Assembly: GCA_026004775.1 (NCBI GenBank)
Contig: BPJU01000001.1
Span: 310,001 to 374,000 of the forward strand
Length of the DNA stretch: 64,000 bases
Source of the DNA: Pirellulaceae bacterium
GTDB lineage: Bacteria > Planctomycetota > Planctomycetia > Pirellulales > Pirellulaceae
Direction of reading: 5' to 3'
Part shown: piece after piece, positions 8,817 to 18,364 of the stretch
How positions within the stretch are numbered: position 1 is the stretch's first letter
Layout of the letters: every line of letters starts with the position of its first letter
Translations under genes and position numbers: made by a program
Notes under the pieces: model-generated
Seen by the model: only the letters and a program-made list of their open reading frames with translations
What the model was told of the DNA's origin: nothing
The model's database searches: none

Positions 8817-10112
8817 TTATACTTCATCCAGCGGTTGATCCGCATCGCCGAAACGCCGGATCGGTAGGCCCATCTTGTTCATGATCGACAAATAGAGCCG
8901 GCACATTTGGCGGTTGGGTTGATCACGATAATTGAGCACTCGCCCGGTCTGGATCTGGCCGCCGCCACGCCCTAACAACACCACCGGCAATTCGTCATTG
9001 TTATGATGCCCCGTCATCATGCTGGAACAAAACAGAATCATCGAATTGTCCAGCGCCGTACGTTCTCCTTCTTGAATAGCATCCAGTTTCCGGGCGATAT
9101 AGGCAACTTGTTCCACAAAAAACTGGTTGACTTTCAGCCAGTCGTCGGTGTCCGAATGGGAAAGCAGGTGGTGAATCATATAGTCAACACCCAGATGCGG
9201 GAATCGGAGCGACGAGTGGTCATTATTGAGTTTCAAAGTGGCGATCCGCGTGGTATCGGTTTGAAATGCCAGTACGAGGATGTCACACATCAGTCGCATA
9301 TGCTCGGCAATGTCCTGGGGAAGTCCATCCGGCGGGCGAGGAATATTGGGCTTTTCCAATGTGGGACGCCATCCTTGCAACTCCCCGCGCCGGCCCGCCG
9401 CCTCGATCCGCCGCTCCACTTCCCTTACCGACTCCAAGTATTCATCCAGCTTCTGCTGATCGCTGCGGCTGATAGCGCGGCGCAAATCCCGAGCATCTTC
9501 CCATACCGCATCGAGCACGCTGAGCGCACGGCGGTCCGCACCATCCCGAAACAGCCGATCGAAAGCCAGCGCCGGGTACAACTCCAACGGAGTAGGCGTG
9601 GTGGGAGAACTCCAGGAAATGTGCGAACTATAGAGCATCGAATAGTTCTTGTGTACCGAAGGGTTTGACTTTTCGCATCCCAGTACCAGGCTGGGGACCT
9701 TGGAATGTTTACCGATGGTCTGAGCGAGCACCTGGTCGAAGCTGGTACCGGAGCGTACCTGGCCTCCGGAAGCCAACGGGGCTCCAGACAAGAGGTTCCC
9801 CGTCTGTGAACTGTGGATATTTCCTTTGGTCGCTTCGACGTTGTACAGCCCGCGAATAAACAACATCTTGCTGCGCCAGGGTATGAGCGGTGCCAGTACT
9901 CTGCCCAGTTCCATCGAATTGCCTTCGCCCCTGGCCCACCACTCGCGCGAGTGGAAGCCGTTTCCGGCGAAAAGGACGGCCGTACGTACCGGCGACTCGC
10001 TGGTAGTTGAGCCCGCTGCACCCGCGAATCGGGCCACGGACTCCATCCATGGCAACGCCATGCTCACCCCAAGCCCCCGCAAAACAACCCGCCTGGAAAC
10101 TTGCGACTTCAT
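8817..10112 (-). CDS. DUF1552 family secreted protein
   Basis: About 431 residues. The N-terminus reads SRRVVLRGLG followed by a hydrophobic stretch and A-A, which fits a Tat-type export signal. The body shows DUF1552 features including a conserved V-L-F-A-G-N-G-F segment and a C-terminal H-H-N-N segment. DUF1552 proteins are abundant in Planctomycetes and are nearly always paired with a DUF1592-family cytochrome; their function is unknown. I use the ATG at 10112 because an AGGA site precedes it and the Tat signal then starts properly. A longer frame from 10238 would add 42 residues of non-signal sequence. It lies 136 bases downstream of its partner at 10249-14463, probably in one operon. Confidence 0.85.
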   Translation of the reverse strand: MKSQVSRRVVLRGLGVSMALPWMESVARFAGAAGSTTSESPVRTAVLFAGNGFHSREWWARGEGNSMELGRVLAPLIPWRSKMLFIRGLYNVEATKGNIHSSQTGNLLSGAPLASGGQVRSGTSFDQVLAQTIGKHSKVPSLVLGCEKSNPSVHKNYSMLYSSHISWSSPTTPTPLELYPALAFDRLFRDGADRRALSVLDAVWEDARDLRRAISRSDQQKLDEYLESVREVERRIEAAGRRGELQGWRPTLEKPNIPRPPDGLPQDIAEHMRLMCDILVLAFQTDTTRIATLKLNNDHSSLRFPHLGVDYMIHHLLSHSDTDDWLKVNQFFVEQVAYIARKLDAIQEGERTALDNSMILFCSSMMTGHHNNDELPVVLLGRGGGQIQTGRVLNYRDQPNRQMCRLYLSIMNKMGLPIRRFGDADQPLDEV

Positions 10113-10248
10113 TTCCAATCCTTTCATCAGCGTTTTGTAACAATTACCATAGCACAAATCGCTACCCGGTAGTAGGCTCGACATAGCTTTACGTTGCCGG
10201 CGGTCGCAAAGCAGTGTCAAGAAGTGTGACCGCGACATTTTGTTTCTA

Positions 10249-13200
10249 TTACCCTCCTCTTCTCATCCGGAATTGCGGGCTTAGGATGATTTTTTCGATT
10301 GCCTTCCACACCCGGAAGTCTTCATTTTCCAATTCGCGTTCGATATCTTCCAGCAGCGGCTCGTCGGACAGCTCCACGGATCGCCCCAGCGCGTATCCGA
10401 GCAACTTGCGATTGAATTGGCGGACACAATCCGCTCGGCGTGCCTCCAACAAGTAGCGGCGCAGGTCATCCAATCCGTCCAGTCGCGTGCCGTCCATGAG
10501 CGTGGTTCGCGTGTCGACAACCAAACCGCCGGCATCGACGCTTCGGTAGCGGCCGATGGCATCGTAGTTTTCCAGCGCAAATCCCAACGGATCGATTCGC
10601 GCATGACAGCGGGCACAGGCCGGATCACGGCTGTGGCGTTCGATCAGTTGCCGTTCGGTAAGTCCGGGCGGAGCAGTTTCACTGAGTTGCGGCACGTTCT
10701 TGGGCGGTTTCGGTAGCTTTTCACCCAACAACACCTCGCTGATCCACGCACCGCGCAGGATAGGACTGGTACGGGAGGCACCGGCTTGTTTCGATAAAAC
10801 TGCCGCCTGAGTGAGAATACCTCCTCGGTGCCACTTCGCCGCATCCGTTATACGCCTCCACGCTGGCCCCTCGACCCCGGGGATCCCGTAGAATGCTGCC
10901 AGCCGGCCGTTTACAAAAGTGTAATCGGCTCCGATAACATCCAGGATAGACCCGTTGTCCCGAAAAAGGTGCGTGAAAAATTGTAAAAACTCTTCGTACA
11001 TGTCCGAACGCAATTCTGCAAATTCCGGAAAATGGCGTTCGCTTTTTTCGTTATGTTGGTCGAATTCGTAAACTTGCAGCCAGTGCGCAGCAAATTGTTC
11101 TGCCAGTCGCCGAATCTTCGCGTCTTTAAGCATGCGTGCCATGTGAGCTTTCAACACATCGGGTTCATGCAGCCGGCCGCAAGCCGCATCTTCCCAAAGC
11201 GCTTCATCGGGCATCGAACTCCATAAAAAGTAGCTCAGACGCGATGCCAGCTCATAATCCGATACTGGATGAATAGCCTTCTCAGGCTGCGATTCTTCGA
11301 TGCGGTAGAGAAATGCCGGCGAAGACAATATCCGCGCAATCAGCAAGCGAATCGCTTCTTCATGGTCGATGTTGTCGTTGCGCAATTGCGAATAATACTG
11401 CCGCAAGCGAGTCACCTCATCGGCGCGCAACGGGCGCCGAAACGCACGGTTCGCCCACTGGATGACCCATGCCAGGTGGCGAGGTTCTGCGAGTCGCTGC
11501 TGGTGGGTGTAGCGCGCAACGCGAGCCTGGATCGCCGGGCGCAACGGCCTTAACTCGGCCACCTTGTCCGGACGGTCCTGTGTGGCATACTCCACCAGTT
11601 GCTCGTAGGCCGCCGCTAACTGAAGCGGCTCCTGACTGACATACCATAATTCGTCCCAAAGCCGATCGAGTGCGGTAACCTCTTCAGTAGTGAGCATCAG
11701 CCGCTTCAGATGATCGTCCTCGCGATAGAATAAATTCAAGGTTATGACTTCGTCCACAGGGACGATCTGCGTGTAGCAGAGAGCCGGAGGAAAGAGCTGC
11801 CGCATCTGTTCAAACGATTCTTCCCACCGCTTCCAAGCAGGCGAATCGGGGCGAGCCACAACCGGGGCCAATGCCACCAATGGATTTTTCGGGCCGGATT
11901 CCCAGCCGGCATAGACCTGCACCGCCGCTTGCGGAGCCGAACTGGAGTGCAGCCGAACCGTCGTAACCAGCTCACCCCTGGCCACCAGATCAGTCGGCAA
12001 CGACAACTCGATACGGCTTGGGCTGGGCAGGCAAAGGTCAGCCGGTTTCAGGTCATCGGCATTTTTTCCGGCAGGATGGATTCCGAAAAGAGGCCGGGGG
12101 GAATCTACATCCACCGGTGATGGTGCGTCCACAGCTGCACTTACTTCTCTTAACAGGCTGAGCAATGGGCCGCGGCTGGAGGTCCATTGCTGGTACCAGT
12201 GCCGATCAGCCTGAGAGGCGTGGATGGCGTCAGGCCCGGATTCGAGCAGTTGTTGGACCTGAGCGGCTAACTCTTGTTTACGGTTGGGATCCGGTTCTCT
12301 CAGCCATTGGTCCACCAAGCAACCATCCGGAATGGCCCAGGTATCGAGATTCTGATCGGGTTCACTGAAAAAATGCCACACATCCGGCCGCCCCGATCGG
12401 TCCGGATGAGGATTACCGGCGAGGATATTAGGAGCTACATCTTCCGCCAGGCTCCAACGGAAACTTGTCCCGGTGATCGCCAGCTCGATGGAAGTTAGAT
12501 CGCAAAAATGATTACCATCTCGCGGGCCGATGCTCAAAACTATCAAGTCGCCTTTTCGAACGAATATTTTCGCAGGTTTTGAAACTACGAGTGATTCTCG
12601 ATTCGTAAGGCCAGTATCCAGGGGTTTTCGCAATTTGCCCCGGCGCAGTTCCAGGCTCCACGTCGTGCCGTTTCCGCATTCCGGATGGGCATGCACGACC
12701 TGCGCAGTAATGTCGATGTTAGCGTCCTCAGGGCTTTGCCAGGCGACGGCGACACGGCGATTCGGCGTAGGATGCACAGCCACGCTGTGCGGCGCCAGCC
12801 GACCCGGGATGCGCACCTGCTGCCCCGATGAGTTGGCCACTACACTAAGCGCGTTTTCTCCCACCCAACCTTGCACGAAATCATATCCCTCAATGCGTTC
12901 GGCTCGGTCCGTGATATATCCAACGACGGGTGTGCCGGTCGGGTGGAAACCCAAGCTCAAAAACCAGGCTCGCAGCAGGTCTTTAGGTACCCGGTATTTA
13001 TCAGAGAGCGAAGTCAACTGCCGGTCGTCGGGCATAGAGTTGGTTTCTGCTACTGCCGACAGACACGCCGAGGCCGTTTGGGCGATTTTTTTCCGCCAGG
13101 TGTCCAATTGAGCGGTTACACGCGGTATGTCCCGCAACAACAGATCCGGCTGACCAGGCCGAACAATCCGTGGATTTTCCCACAGCACGAATTCATCAGC

Positions 13201-14463
13201 ATTGCCATCACCTGCGTCCAGTACTACCAGATGCAGGGTCATGTCGCTCGTGGCGGTCTTGTCCGGGATGGGGATCCGCAGTTCTTGCTTTTCGACAAGA
13301 GGCGTGACGGGTTCGAGCCACGCGGCAGGTCCGGCGGTGCCTCCCAAATGCCTTACGATGTGGCCAACCGGATTCTGCCGCCACAAGGCGCGTTGCCACT
13401 GGGTGACCTCTTCCGCGAGCCCCTGCCGCTCTTCCGCAGAGACCCGCTGCCACTTTTCCCGTAGTTGGTTGAGCAGCACGCCCTGGTCGTTATTGCTGGA
13501 AAGCCAGTGCCAGAGTGAGCGATGATACTTTGGATTGAGATGATAATTTGCGGCAACCTGGTCGATGGTTTGTTCGCCTTGGGCGAGTGCCGATTCGGAC
13601 ATGGCGATAGCTTCGAAATATTTTTCAACCGGGAGGCGTCCTCCCTGGTTGGTCGTGAACTGGATGCCTTGGAGATTGACAGCCACGCCGCCGCCGTCGC
13701 TGGTGTACCGGGCATAGAAGGTGCGGATTTGTTCCAGAATTTCATTGGTCCAGTCTCGGCGGCTTACCGACGGAGAGAAGCGAACACCTTCGGGCGTCAG
13801 CACGGCGTGAGCAGCTACCGACTTGGCGGCTTCCACATACTTTTCTAACAACGCCGGAGACATGGCCAGTGCCAATCCGGTGTTGGAGAATCCTTCGCCC
13901 GCTGCACCATCGGCAGGAAAGTCGTCGGCCGGTGTGAGTGTGGGCACGCCCGTCAAGTCTTGGATCGTATAGTTGTATTCGGCGTTGTTCAGGCGGCGCA
14001 GCGGGACGTGGCCCGGATCGCCGGCATGACGCAAGGCTTCCGCACGCAGCACGGCTCGCACCCATCCCCGTAGCTGATCTCTCTGTTTGTCCGGAGGTTG
14101 CGGTGCTTCAGGTGGTGGCATCTGCCGGCTTTCCAGCATTTCTCGTACGCGAAGCCAAATGGCTACGTTTTGCCGAGCGCTCTGATACGACTGGAATTGG
14201 ACGAGGTCCAGTTCGGCTTCCGCATCAGGTCCCTCGTGACAATCGGCGCAATATTTCTTGACAATCGGCCGGATTTCATGCGCGAATTGCGCCTCGAGCA
14301 CCTCTTCCTGGCTCGCCACGGCGGGCACACTATCGGTAATCAGACCGAGGAGAACTCCGATCAATCCCCCAACCACCGCCAAGCTAGTTGCATAGGGAGA
14401 GTATGTGATCGACGATTGCCTGCCACTGGGTAAAAGAATCTTAGGAAACATCTTGTAAGCCAT
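10249..14463 (-). CDS. DUF1592/DUF1588/DUF1585-family planctomycete cytochrome c protein
   Basis: A 1404-residue exported protein. After an N-terminal hydrophobic signal (about residues 25-50) comes a c-type heme motif C72-A-D-C75-H76, then a DUF1587-type segment (L-N-N-A-E-Y), a long less-conserved middle, and the DUF1592-DUF1588-DUF1585 block near the C-terminus, including a second CARCHARIDPLGFALENYD stretch. Family members act outside the cytoplasm and are thought to be oxidative or polysaccharide-related, but no activity is proven. It is the usual partner of the DUF1552 gene just downstream. The middle part is longer than in many relatives. Confidence 0.88.
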   Translation of the reverse strand: MAYKMFPKILLPSGRQSSITYSPYATSLAVVGGLIGVLLGLITDSVPAVASQEEVLEAQFAHEIRPIVKKYCADCHEGPDAEAELDLVQFQSYQSARQNVAIWLRVREMLESRQMPPPEAPQPPDKQRDQLRGWVRAVLRAEALRHAGDPGHVPLRRLNNAEYNYTIQDLTGVPTLTPADDFPADGAAGEGFSNTGLALAMSPALLEKYVEAAKSVAAHAVLTPEGVRFSPSVSRRDWTNEILEQIRTFYARYTSDGGGVAVNLQGIQFTTNQGGRLPVEKYFEAIAMSESALAQGEQTIDQVAANYHLNPKYHRSLWHWLSSNNDQGVLLNQLREKWQRVSAEERQGLAEEVTQWQRALWRQNPVGHIVRHLGGTAGPAAWLEPVTPLVEKQELRIPIPDKTATSDMTLHLVVLDAGDGNADEFVLWENPRIVRPGQPDLLLRDIPRVTAQLDTWRKKIAQTASACLSAVAETNSMPDDRQLTSLSDKYRVPKDLLRAWFLSLGFHPTGTPVVGYITDRAERIEGYDFVQGWVGENALSVVANSSGQQVRIPGRLAPHSVAVHPTPNRRVAVAWQSPEDANIDITAQVVHAHPECGNGTTWSLELRRGKLRKPLDTGLTNRESLVVSKPAKIFVRKGDLIVLSIGPRDGNHFCDLTSIELAITGTSFRWSLAEDVAPNILAGNPHPDRSGRPDVWHFFSEPDQNLDTWAIPDGCLVDQWLREPDPNRKQELAAQVQQLLESGPDAIHASQADRHWYQQWTSSRGPLLSLLREVSAAVDAPSPVDVDSPRPLFGIHPAGKNADDLKPADLCLPSPSRIELSLPTDLVARGELVTTVRLHSSSAPQAAVQVYAGWESGPKNPLVALAPVVARPDSPAWKRWEESFEQMRQLFPPALCYTQIVPVDEVITLNLFYREDDHLKRLMLTTEEVTALDRLWDELWYVSQEPLQLAAAYEQLVEYATQDRPDKVAELRPLRPAIQARVARYTHQQRLAEPRHLAWVIQWANRAFRRPLRADEVTRLRQYYSQLRNDNIDHEEAIRLLIARILSSPAFLYRIEESQPEKAIHPVSDYELASRLSYFLWSSMPDEALWEDAACGRLHEPDVLKAHMARMLKDAKIRRLAEQFAAHWLQVYEFDQHNEKSERHFPEFAELRSDMYEEFLQFFTHLFRDNGSILDVIGADYTFVNGRLAAFYGIPGVEGPAWRRITDAAKWHRGGILTQAAVLSKQAGASRTSPILRGAWISEVLLGEKLPKPPKNVPQLSETAPPGLTERQLIERHSRDPACARCHARIDPLGFALENYDAIGRYRSVDAGGLVVDTRTTLMDGTRLDGLDDLRRYLLEARRADCVRQFNRKLLGYALGRSVELSDEPLLEDIERELENEDFRVWKAIEKIILSPQFRMRRGG

Positions 14464-14612
14464 TTGTCAGAAGTTCGTAAGTCGACTTGCGGTGTCAGAC
14501 CAGCCACACTCTCAGCGCGTCGCTCAACCTTCCGGCGGATTCACGGGAACCACCGCCAGGGGCTTCGCCGTTCGAATCGGGTGGTGGTCGTTTGCAGTTC
14601 GGGTACCCCGTG

Positions 14613-15686
14613 TTAAGGACTCGGTTCCGTTTGACAGGCTTGCAGCGCCATCACGGCGAACGCTGTTCCGGCGTGAGTAATGAAATGTTTACTGTCTTTG
14701 TGGAGTGAGCGGGTGAACCAGCGCCCGCTGGCTCGTTGGTTGTTTGTGAGCCACCGAAGGGCGGCCGCTATCCGCGCGTCGTTTGCCGGCACACCCGCTT
14801 GACGGAGCACGAAAACGGCGAATCCCGTACCGTACCCGTCGGGCGCTGAAAGATCTTGCGGAGTTCCGTCGGCCCGCTTCCAATCGCCCAAAGTGGCCAG
14901 GTTCCATCCGCCGTCCGGATGTTGTGTCGCGAATAATTCGTCAATAATGGCCTGGCGTCTATCGGGGGGCAGTAGATCGCGGCTGAAGCTATCGGCCCAA
15001 AGCAACATGGCTCGATGGTGGAGCGTAGGCGGTGGATGCCGTTCCAGATATCCGCGGATTTTCGCCAATCCGGCTTGCGCCTCCGGCGTGTGGCAGTAGT
15101 TATCGGGGGCTGCCAGGGCAGCCAGCAGCATCACGGTGACACCGAAATCATCATCCGATTCCATCGGGGGCCAGTCGCATTTCAGCCAGTTGACACCGCC
15201 ATCCGGGCGTTGAACCTGCCACATTCGGTCCAGCGCTTTTCGGGTGGTAGGGTGGAGTCGGCCGGTGGTCAGTCGATCGTTGATGGCCAATACGGCCGCG
15301 CTCATAACGACCTCGGCGTCCCAACGAGGTCCGCGCTCGATCCAGCGTTTCTCGACCAATGTTTCCAGTGCCTGGCGGACCTGTTGATGGGCTAGGGCCG
15401 AGGAATCATACATCGGCCGGGCGATCAGATAGAGATAATTGGTATGGCAGGTAAAACACTGCCGCGACTTGGTCCAATCCAGCGCGGCTTGATCCAAAAA
15501 GGCGACGGCTCGTTCCAGCGAAAACCCTCCTGCCATCGGTTCGTCGGGCACATTGGCCGGCGGTGGGGTCACTGTTTCCAGCGACAAGTCGGCTGCAGCC
15601 ACCATCATGCTGCACAGTGCCGCAAGCAGGGGACCTGCCAATAAGGGTGCGCACCATTGCTTTTTGAACGAGGCGAATTCCCCCAT
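14613..15686 (-). CDS. Secreted alpha/alpha-toroid (terpene cyclase/prenyltransferase-like) protein with CxxCH
   Basis: A 357-residue protein with a signal peptide (about residues 12-32) and a heme-type motif C77-F-T-C80-H81. Helical repeats with the turn Q-R-P-D-G-G-V-N-W and Q-H-P-D-G-G-W-N follow. Such QxPDGGW turns are typical of alpha/alpha toroid proteins related to squalene/hopene cyclases and prenyltransferase beta subunits. The acidic DXDD catalytic motif of true cyclases is not seen, so a terpene cyclase role is not supported. It lies upstream of the DUF1592 gene on the same strand. Confidence 0.68.
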   Translation of the reverse strand: MGEFASFKKQWCAPLLAGPLLAALCSMMVAAADLSLETVTPPPANVPDEPMAGGFSLERAVAFLDQAALDWTKSRQCFTCHTNYLYLIARPMYDSSALAHQQVRQALETLVEKRWIERGPRWDAEVVMSAAVLAINDRLTTGRLHPTTRKALDRMWQVQRPDGGVNWLKCDWPPMESDDDFGVTVMLLAALAAPDNYCHTPEAQAGLAKIRGYLERHPPPTLHHRAMLLWADSFSRDLLPPDRRQAIIDELFATQHPDGGWNLATLGDWKRADGTPQDLSAPDGYGTGFAVFVLRQAGVPANDARIAAALRWLTNNQRASGRWFTRSLHKDSKHFITHAGTAFAVMALQACQTEPSP

Positions 15687-16120
15687 GAAATGTACCTCCT
15701 ACCTATCCCAGCGTGCTACGATCCGCCTTCTGAGTGTCGTGCGGGCGCCTCGGCGCATGCCGGCAGTATATCCATCAACAAGTTTCGATACAACTCATTG
15801 TCGGCGCGGGCACTTCCACGCGATGGCAGCCTGGCTCCCCAAACGGCGTCTTGGTGCTGTGGTCCTGGCAACTGTCGCTGGCCGCCGTGGGCTTGAGGCA
15901 TGGTATTGTGCCGCCACTGGGCGGGTTGAGGATGCAGCATGGGCTCGGTTAGGACTCCACCTGTTCGTCTACGACAAGTTGGTGTGGGGAGCTATAATTC
16001 GTGAAACTGTTCAGATGGTGCACGTGACCCGGGTTGGGTGGGAGGTAGGCCCGGTCAAAGTTAAATTGGATGGCTTTACAACGGCAATTTTGTTTCCAGT
16101 AGGCGAAGGGATTGGGAAAG
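15687..16120 (+). other. 434-bp divergent intergenic region
   Basis: It lies between the minus-strand toroid gene and the plus-strand ABC transporter gene. A plus-strand open frame crosses it (15685-16134) but shows no recognisable domain and overlaps the ABC start, so I do not call it. A candidate promoter at 15971-15998 is listed separately. No RNA gene or repeat was recognised. Confidence 0.5.
15971..15998 (+). promoter_or_regulatory. Candidate promoter of the exporter operon
   Basis: A perfect -10 TATAAT (15993-15998) is preceded after 16 bases by ACGACA (15971-15976), which matches four of six -35 positions. Transcription would start near 16005, giving about 115 bases of leader ahead of the ABC transporter ATG. 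Confidence 0.4.
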
Positions 16121-18352
16121 ATGGGTGGTGGTAAGATGCGGGCAGCGAAGGTTCCGGGAAGAACGGATTCCGAGCTGATAAAATCCGAGAGCTTTGCGGT
16201 ATTGCGGCTAATGGCCGAGGGGATCGGCCAACCGTTTGATGAAGCTGAGGTGCTACGTGCATTGCGGCAAGCCGAAGCGGATATCCCGCCTACAGCCCCG
16301 CGGGCTGCTCGGCGTCGGGTCACTCAGGTGGCGGAAGTCCTTGGGATGCAAATCCTCACGCGCCAGCTTTCGATTCGCGAAGCGTTGGCCGTCGTGCGGC
16401 ACCGCCAGCCATTGGCCATGTATGCGGTTCGCTCGGACGGCATGGCACGCTGGCATGTGCTGGTGGCGGCTCGGGGCGACAAAGGACGGGTAGCCCGGTT
16501 GTTACCGGAAGATCCGGACGATTGGCTCAACGCCGAGGAAATGGCTCAACATATCGGCGTAGGCGATGCCGATACGGTGCTGGAATGGTTGGTAGCCGTT
16601 CCGGCTGCTCCGTTATCTGGGATCTCCGGAGAAGTCGAAGAGGGCGAGTGGCACCATGAGGCATATCACGGTATCTCGCCGATTTGGCGGTTGGTGAAAC
16701 TGTTGCGTCCGGAGTGGCGAGAAATCGGTATCATTCTGGTATACGCCGTGGGGATGGGGGTTCTGAATCTGGCCGTTCCCATCACGGCGATGGCCGTTGT
16801 CAACACGACGGCTCTCGCCACGCTGGTGCAGCAGTTGCTGGTTCTTTGTATAGCCCTTTTTGTCAGTCTTGGTGTGGCGGCTGTGTTGAAAGTTTTGCAG
16901 GCGGTGGTGGTGGAGTACCTGCAGCAGCGGATTTTTGTACGAGTGGTGGGGGAATTGGCGTACCGCCTTCCTCGTGTGGACGTAAAAGCCTTCGACGAAA
17001 AGCATGGACCCGAGTTGGTAAATCGGTTCTTCGACGTGCTCACCGTACAGAAAGCGGGAGCCACGCTCTTGGTGGATGGGATTACAGTGGTTCTCCAGAT
17101 CCTAATTGGCCTGACGCTGGTTGCTTTCTATCACCAGGTTCTGTTGGGATTTGACATTGCTTTGATCGTGGGGTTAATTCTTTTGTTGGTGTTGGGAAAG
17201 GGAGCGGTTCGAAGCAGTATACGTGAATCCTGGGCGAAGTACGATGTGGCGGGTTGGTTGGAAGAAATAGCGCGCCACCCGGTGGCTTTCAAATTGTATG
17301 AAGGACCTCGCTATGCCTGGGAAAAGGCCGACCAACTTTCGCGAAAATACTTGACGGCCCGCCAACGACATTTTCGTATATTACTGCGCCAGTTCGTGTT
17401 CAGCTTCGGCCTTCAGGTGCTCGCCAGCACGGTGCTGCTGGGAGTGGGCGGGTACCTGGTAATACTGGGGCAACTTACGTTGGGCCAACTGGTGGCGGCT
17501 CAGATCGTGGTGTCGCTTGTGGTCGACTCATTCACCAAGCTGGGAAAACATTTGGAAAACTTCTATGACTTGATGGCGGCAACGGACAAGCTAGGTCACT
17601 TGCTCGATCTTCCTTTGGAGCGCGATGATGGGGCCTTCCATCAATCCCATACCGGCGGCATGTCGCTGCGCTGCGTCGATGTTTCCTTCGTCTATGAGAG
17701 CGACCGTCGCGAGGTTCTCAAGGGGGTGAGCTTCGAGGTCGAGCCTGGAGAGAGGGTGGCGATTGTGGGGCCGAGCGGCGCCGGCAAAAGTACTTTGGTG
17801 GATCTGTTGGTGGGGCTGCGGCAACCGACGAAGGGGCATGTAGAACTGGATGGTATGGACGTGCGCGATCTTCGTCTGGAATCGCTCCGCGAACACACGG
17901 CCGTGGTGAAGGGAATCGAGGTGTTCGAGGGTACGATTCTCGAGAACGTGCGGATGGGACGCGACTATATTACGGTAGCCGATGTACGGCAGGCACTTCA
18001 TGAAGTAAGACTACTCGGTGAGGTGCTGGAACTTCCCGACGGAATCAACACGCGTCTAAGCACGGGAGGCACGCCGTTGTCTCTGGGGCAGGCCGAACGG
18101 CTGATGCTGGCTCGGGCCATTGTGGGGGCCCCACGGCTGCTGATTCTGGACGAACTGCTCGACGATATGGATCAGGAAGTGCGACGAATCCTATTGCCCA
18201 CTCTTTTCGGCGCCAACGCCCGATGGACGCTGCTGGTGGTAACGCACAGCCAGGAGGTTGCGCAACTGTGCGACCGACAGATTCGCTTGGAAAGAAACGG
18301 GGCTCGGCCAAGCGAACCGGTCACCTTGGATTCGGTTGACAGTGCCATATAA
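16121..18352 (+). CDS. ABC transporter, fused permease and ATPase, with N-terminal extension
   Basis: About 743 residues. Residues 1-190 are a soluble N-terminal region, then a transmembrane domain with about six helices, then an ATPase domain with Walker A GPSGAGKST, signature L-S-L-G-Q, Walker B LLILDE and an H-loop THS. The layout is that of type I secretion or bacteriocin exporters, whose N-terminus is a C39 peptidase or a peptidase-like domain. Here no catalytic Cys is visible in the expected place, so a substrate-docking domain is more likely than a protease. An ATG at 16121 follows a GGGA site; TTG at 16112 and ATG at 16136 are alternatives. HlyD-like and TolC-like genes follow directly. 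Confidence 0.85.
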   Translation: MGGGKMRAAKVPGRTDSELIKSESFAVLRLMAEGIGQPFDEAEVLRALRQAEADIPPTAPRAARRRVTQVAEVLGMQILTRQLSIREALAVVRHRQPLAMYAVRSDGMARWHVLVAARGDKGRVARLLPEDPDDWLNAEEMAQHIGVGDADTVLEWLVAVPAAPLSGISGEVEEGEWHHEAYHGISPIWRLVKLLRPEWREIGIILVYAVGMGVLNLAVPITAMAVVNTTALATLVQQLLVLCIALFVSLGVAAVLKVLQAVVVEYLQQRIFVRVVGELAYRLPRVDVKAFDEKHGPELVNRFFDVLTVQKAGATLLVDGITVVLQILIGLTLVAFYHQVLLGFDIALIVGLILLLVLGKGAVRSSIRESWAKYDVAGWLEEIARHPVAFKLYEGPRYAWEKADQLSRKYLTARQRHFRILLRQFVFSFGLQVLASTVLLGVGGYLVILGQLTLGQLVAAQIVVSLVVDSFTKLGKHLENFYDLMAATDKLGHLLDLPLERDDGAFHQSHTGGMSLRCVDVSFVYESDRREVLKGVSFEVEPGERVAIVGPSGAGKSTLVDLLVGLRQPTKGHVELDGMDVRDLRLESLREHTAVVKGIEVFEGTILENVRMGRDYITVADVRQALHEVRLLGEVLELPDGINTRLSTGGTPLSLGQAERLMLARAIVGAPRLLILDELLDDMDQEVRRILLPTLFGANARWTLLVVTHSQEVAQLCDRQIRLERNGARPSEPVTLDSVDSAI

Positions 18353-18364
18353 GGGAATGCCGTG

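Noticed and set aside
15685-16134. Plus-strand open frame of about 150 codons ahead of the exporter
   Set aside because: It shows no domain or leader-peptide features, overlaps the ABC transporter start, and crosses the predicted promoter.
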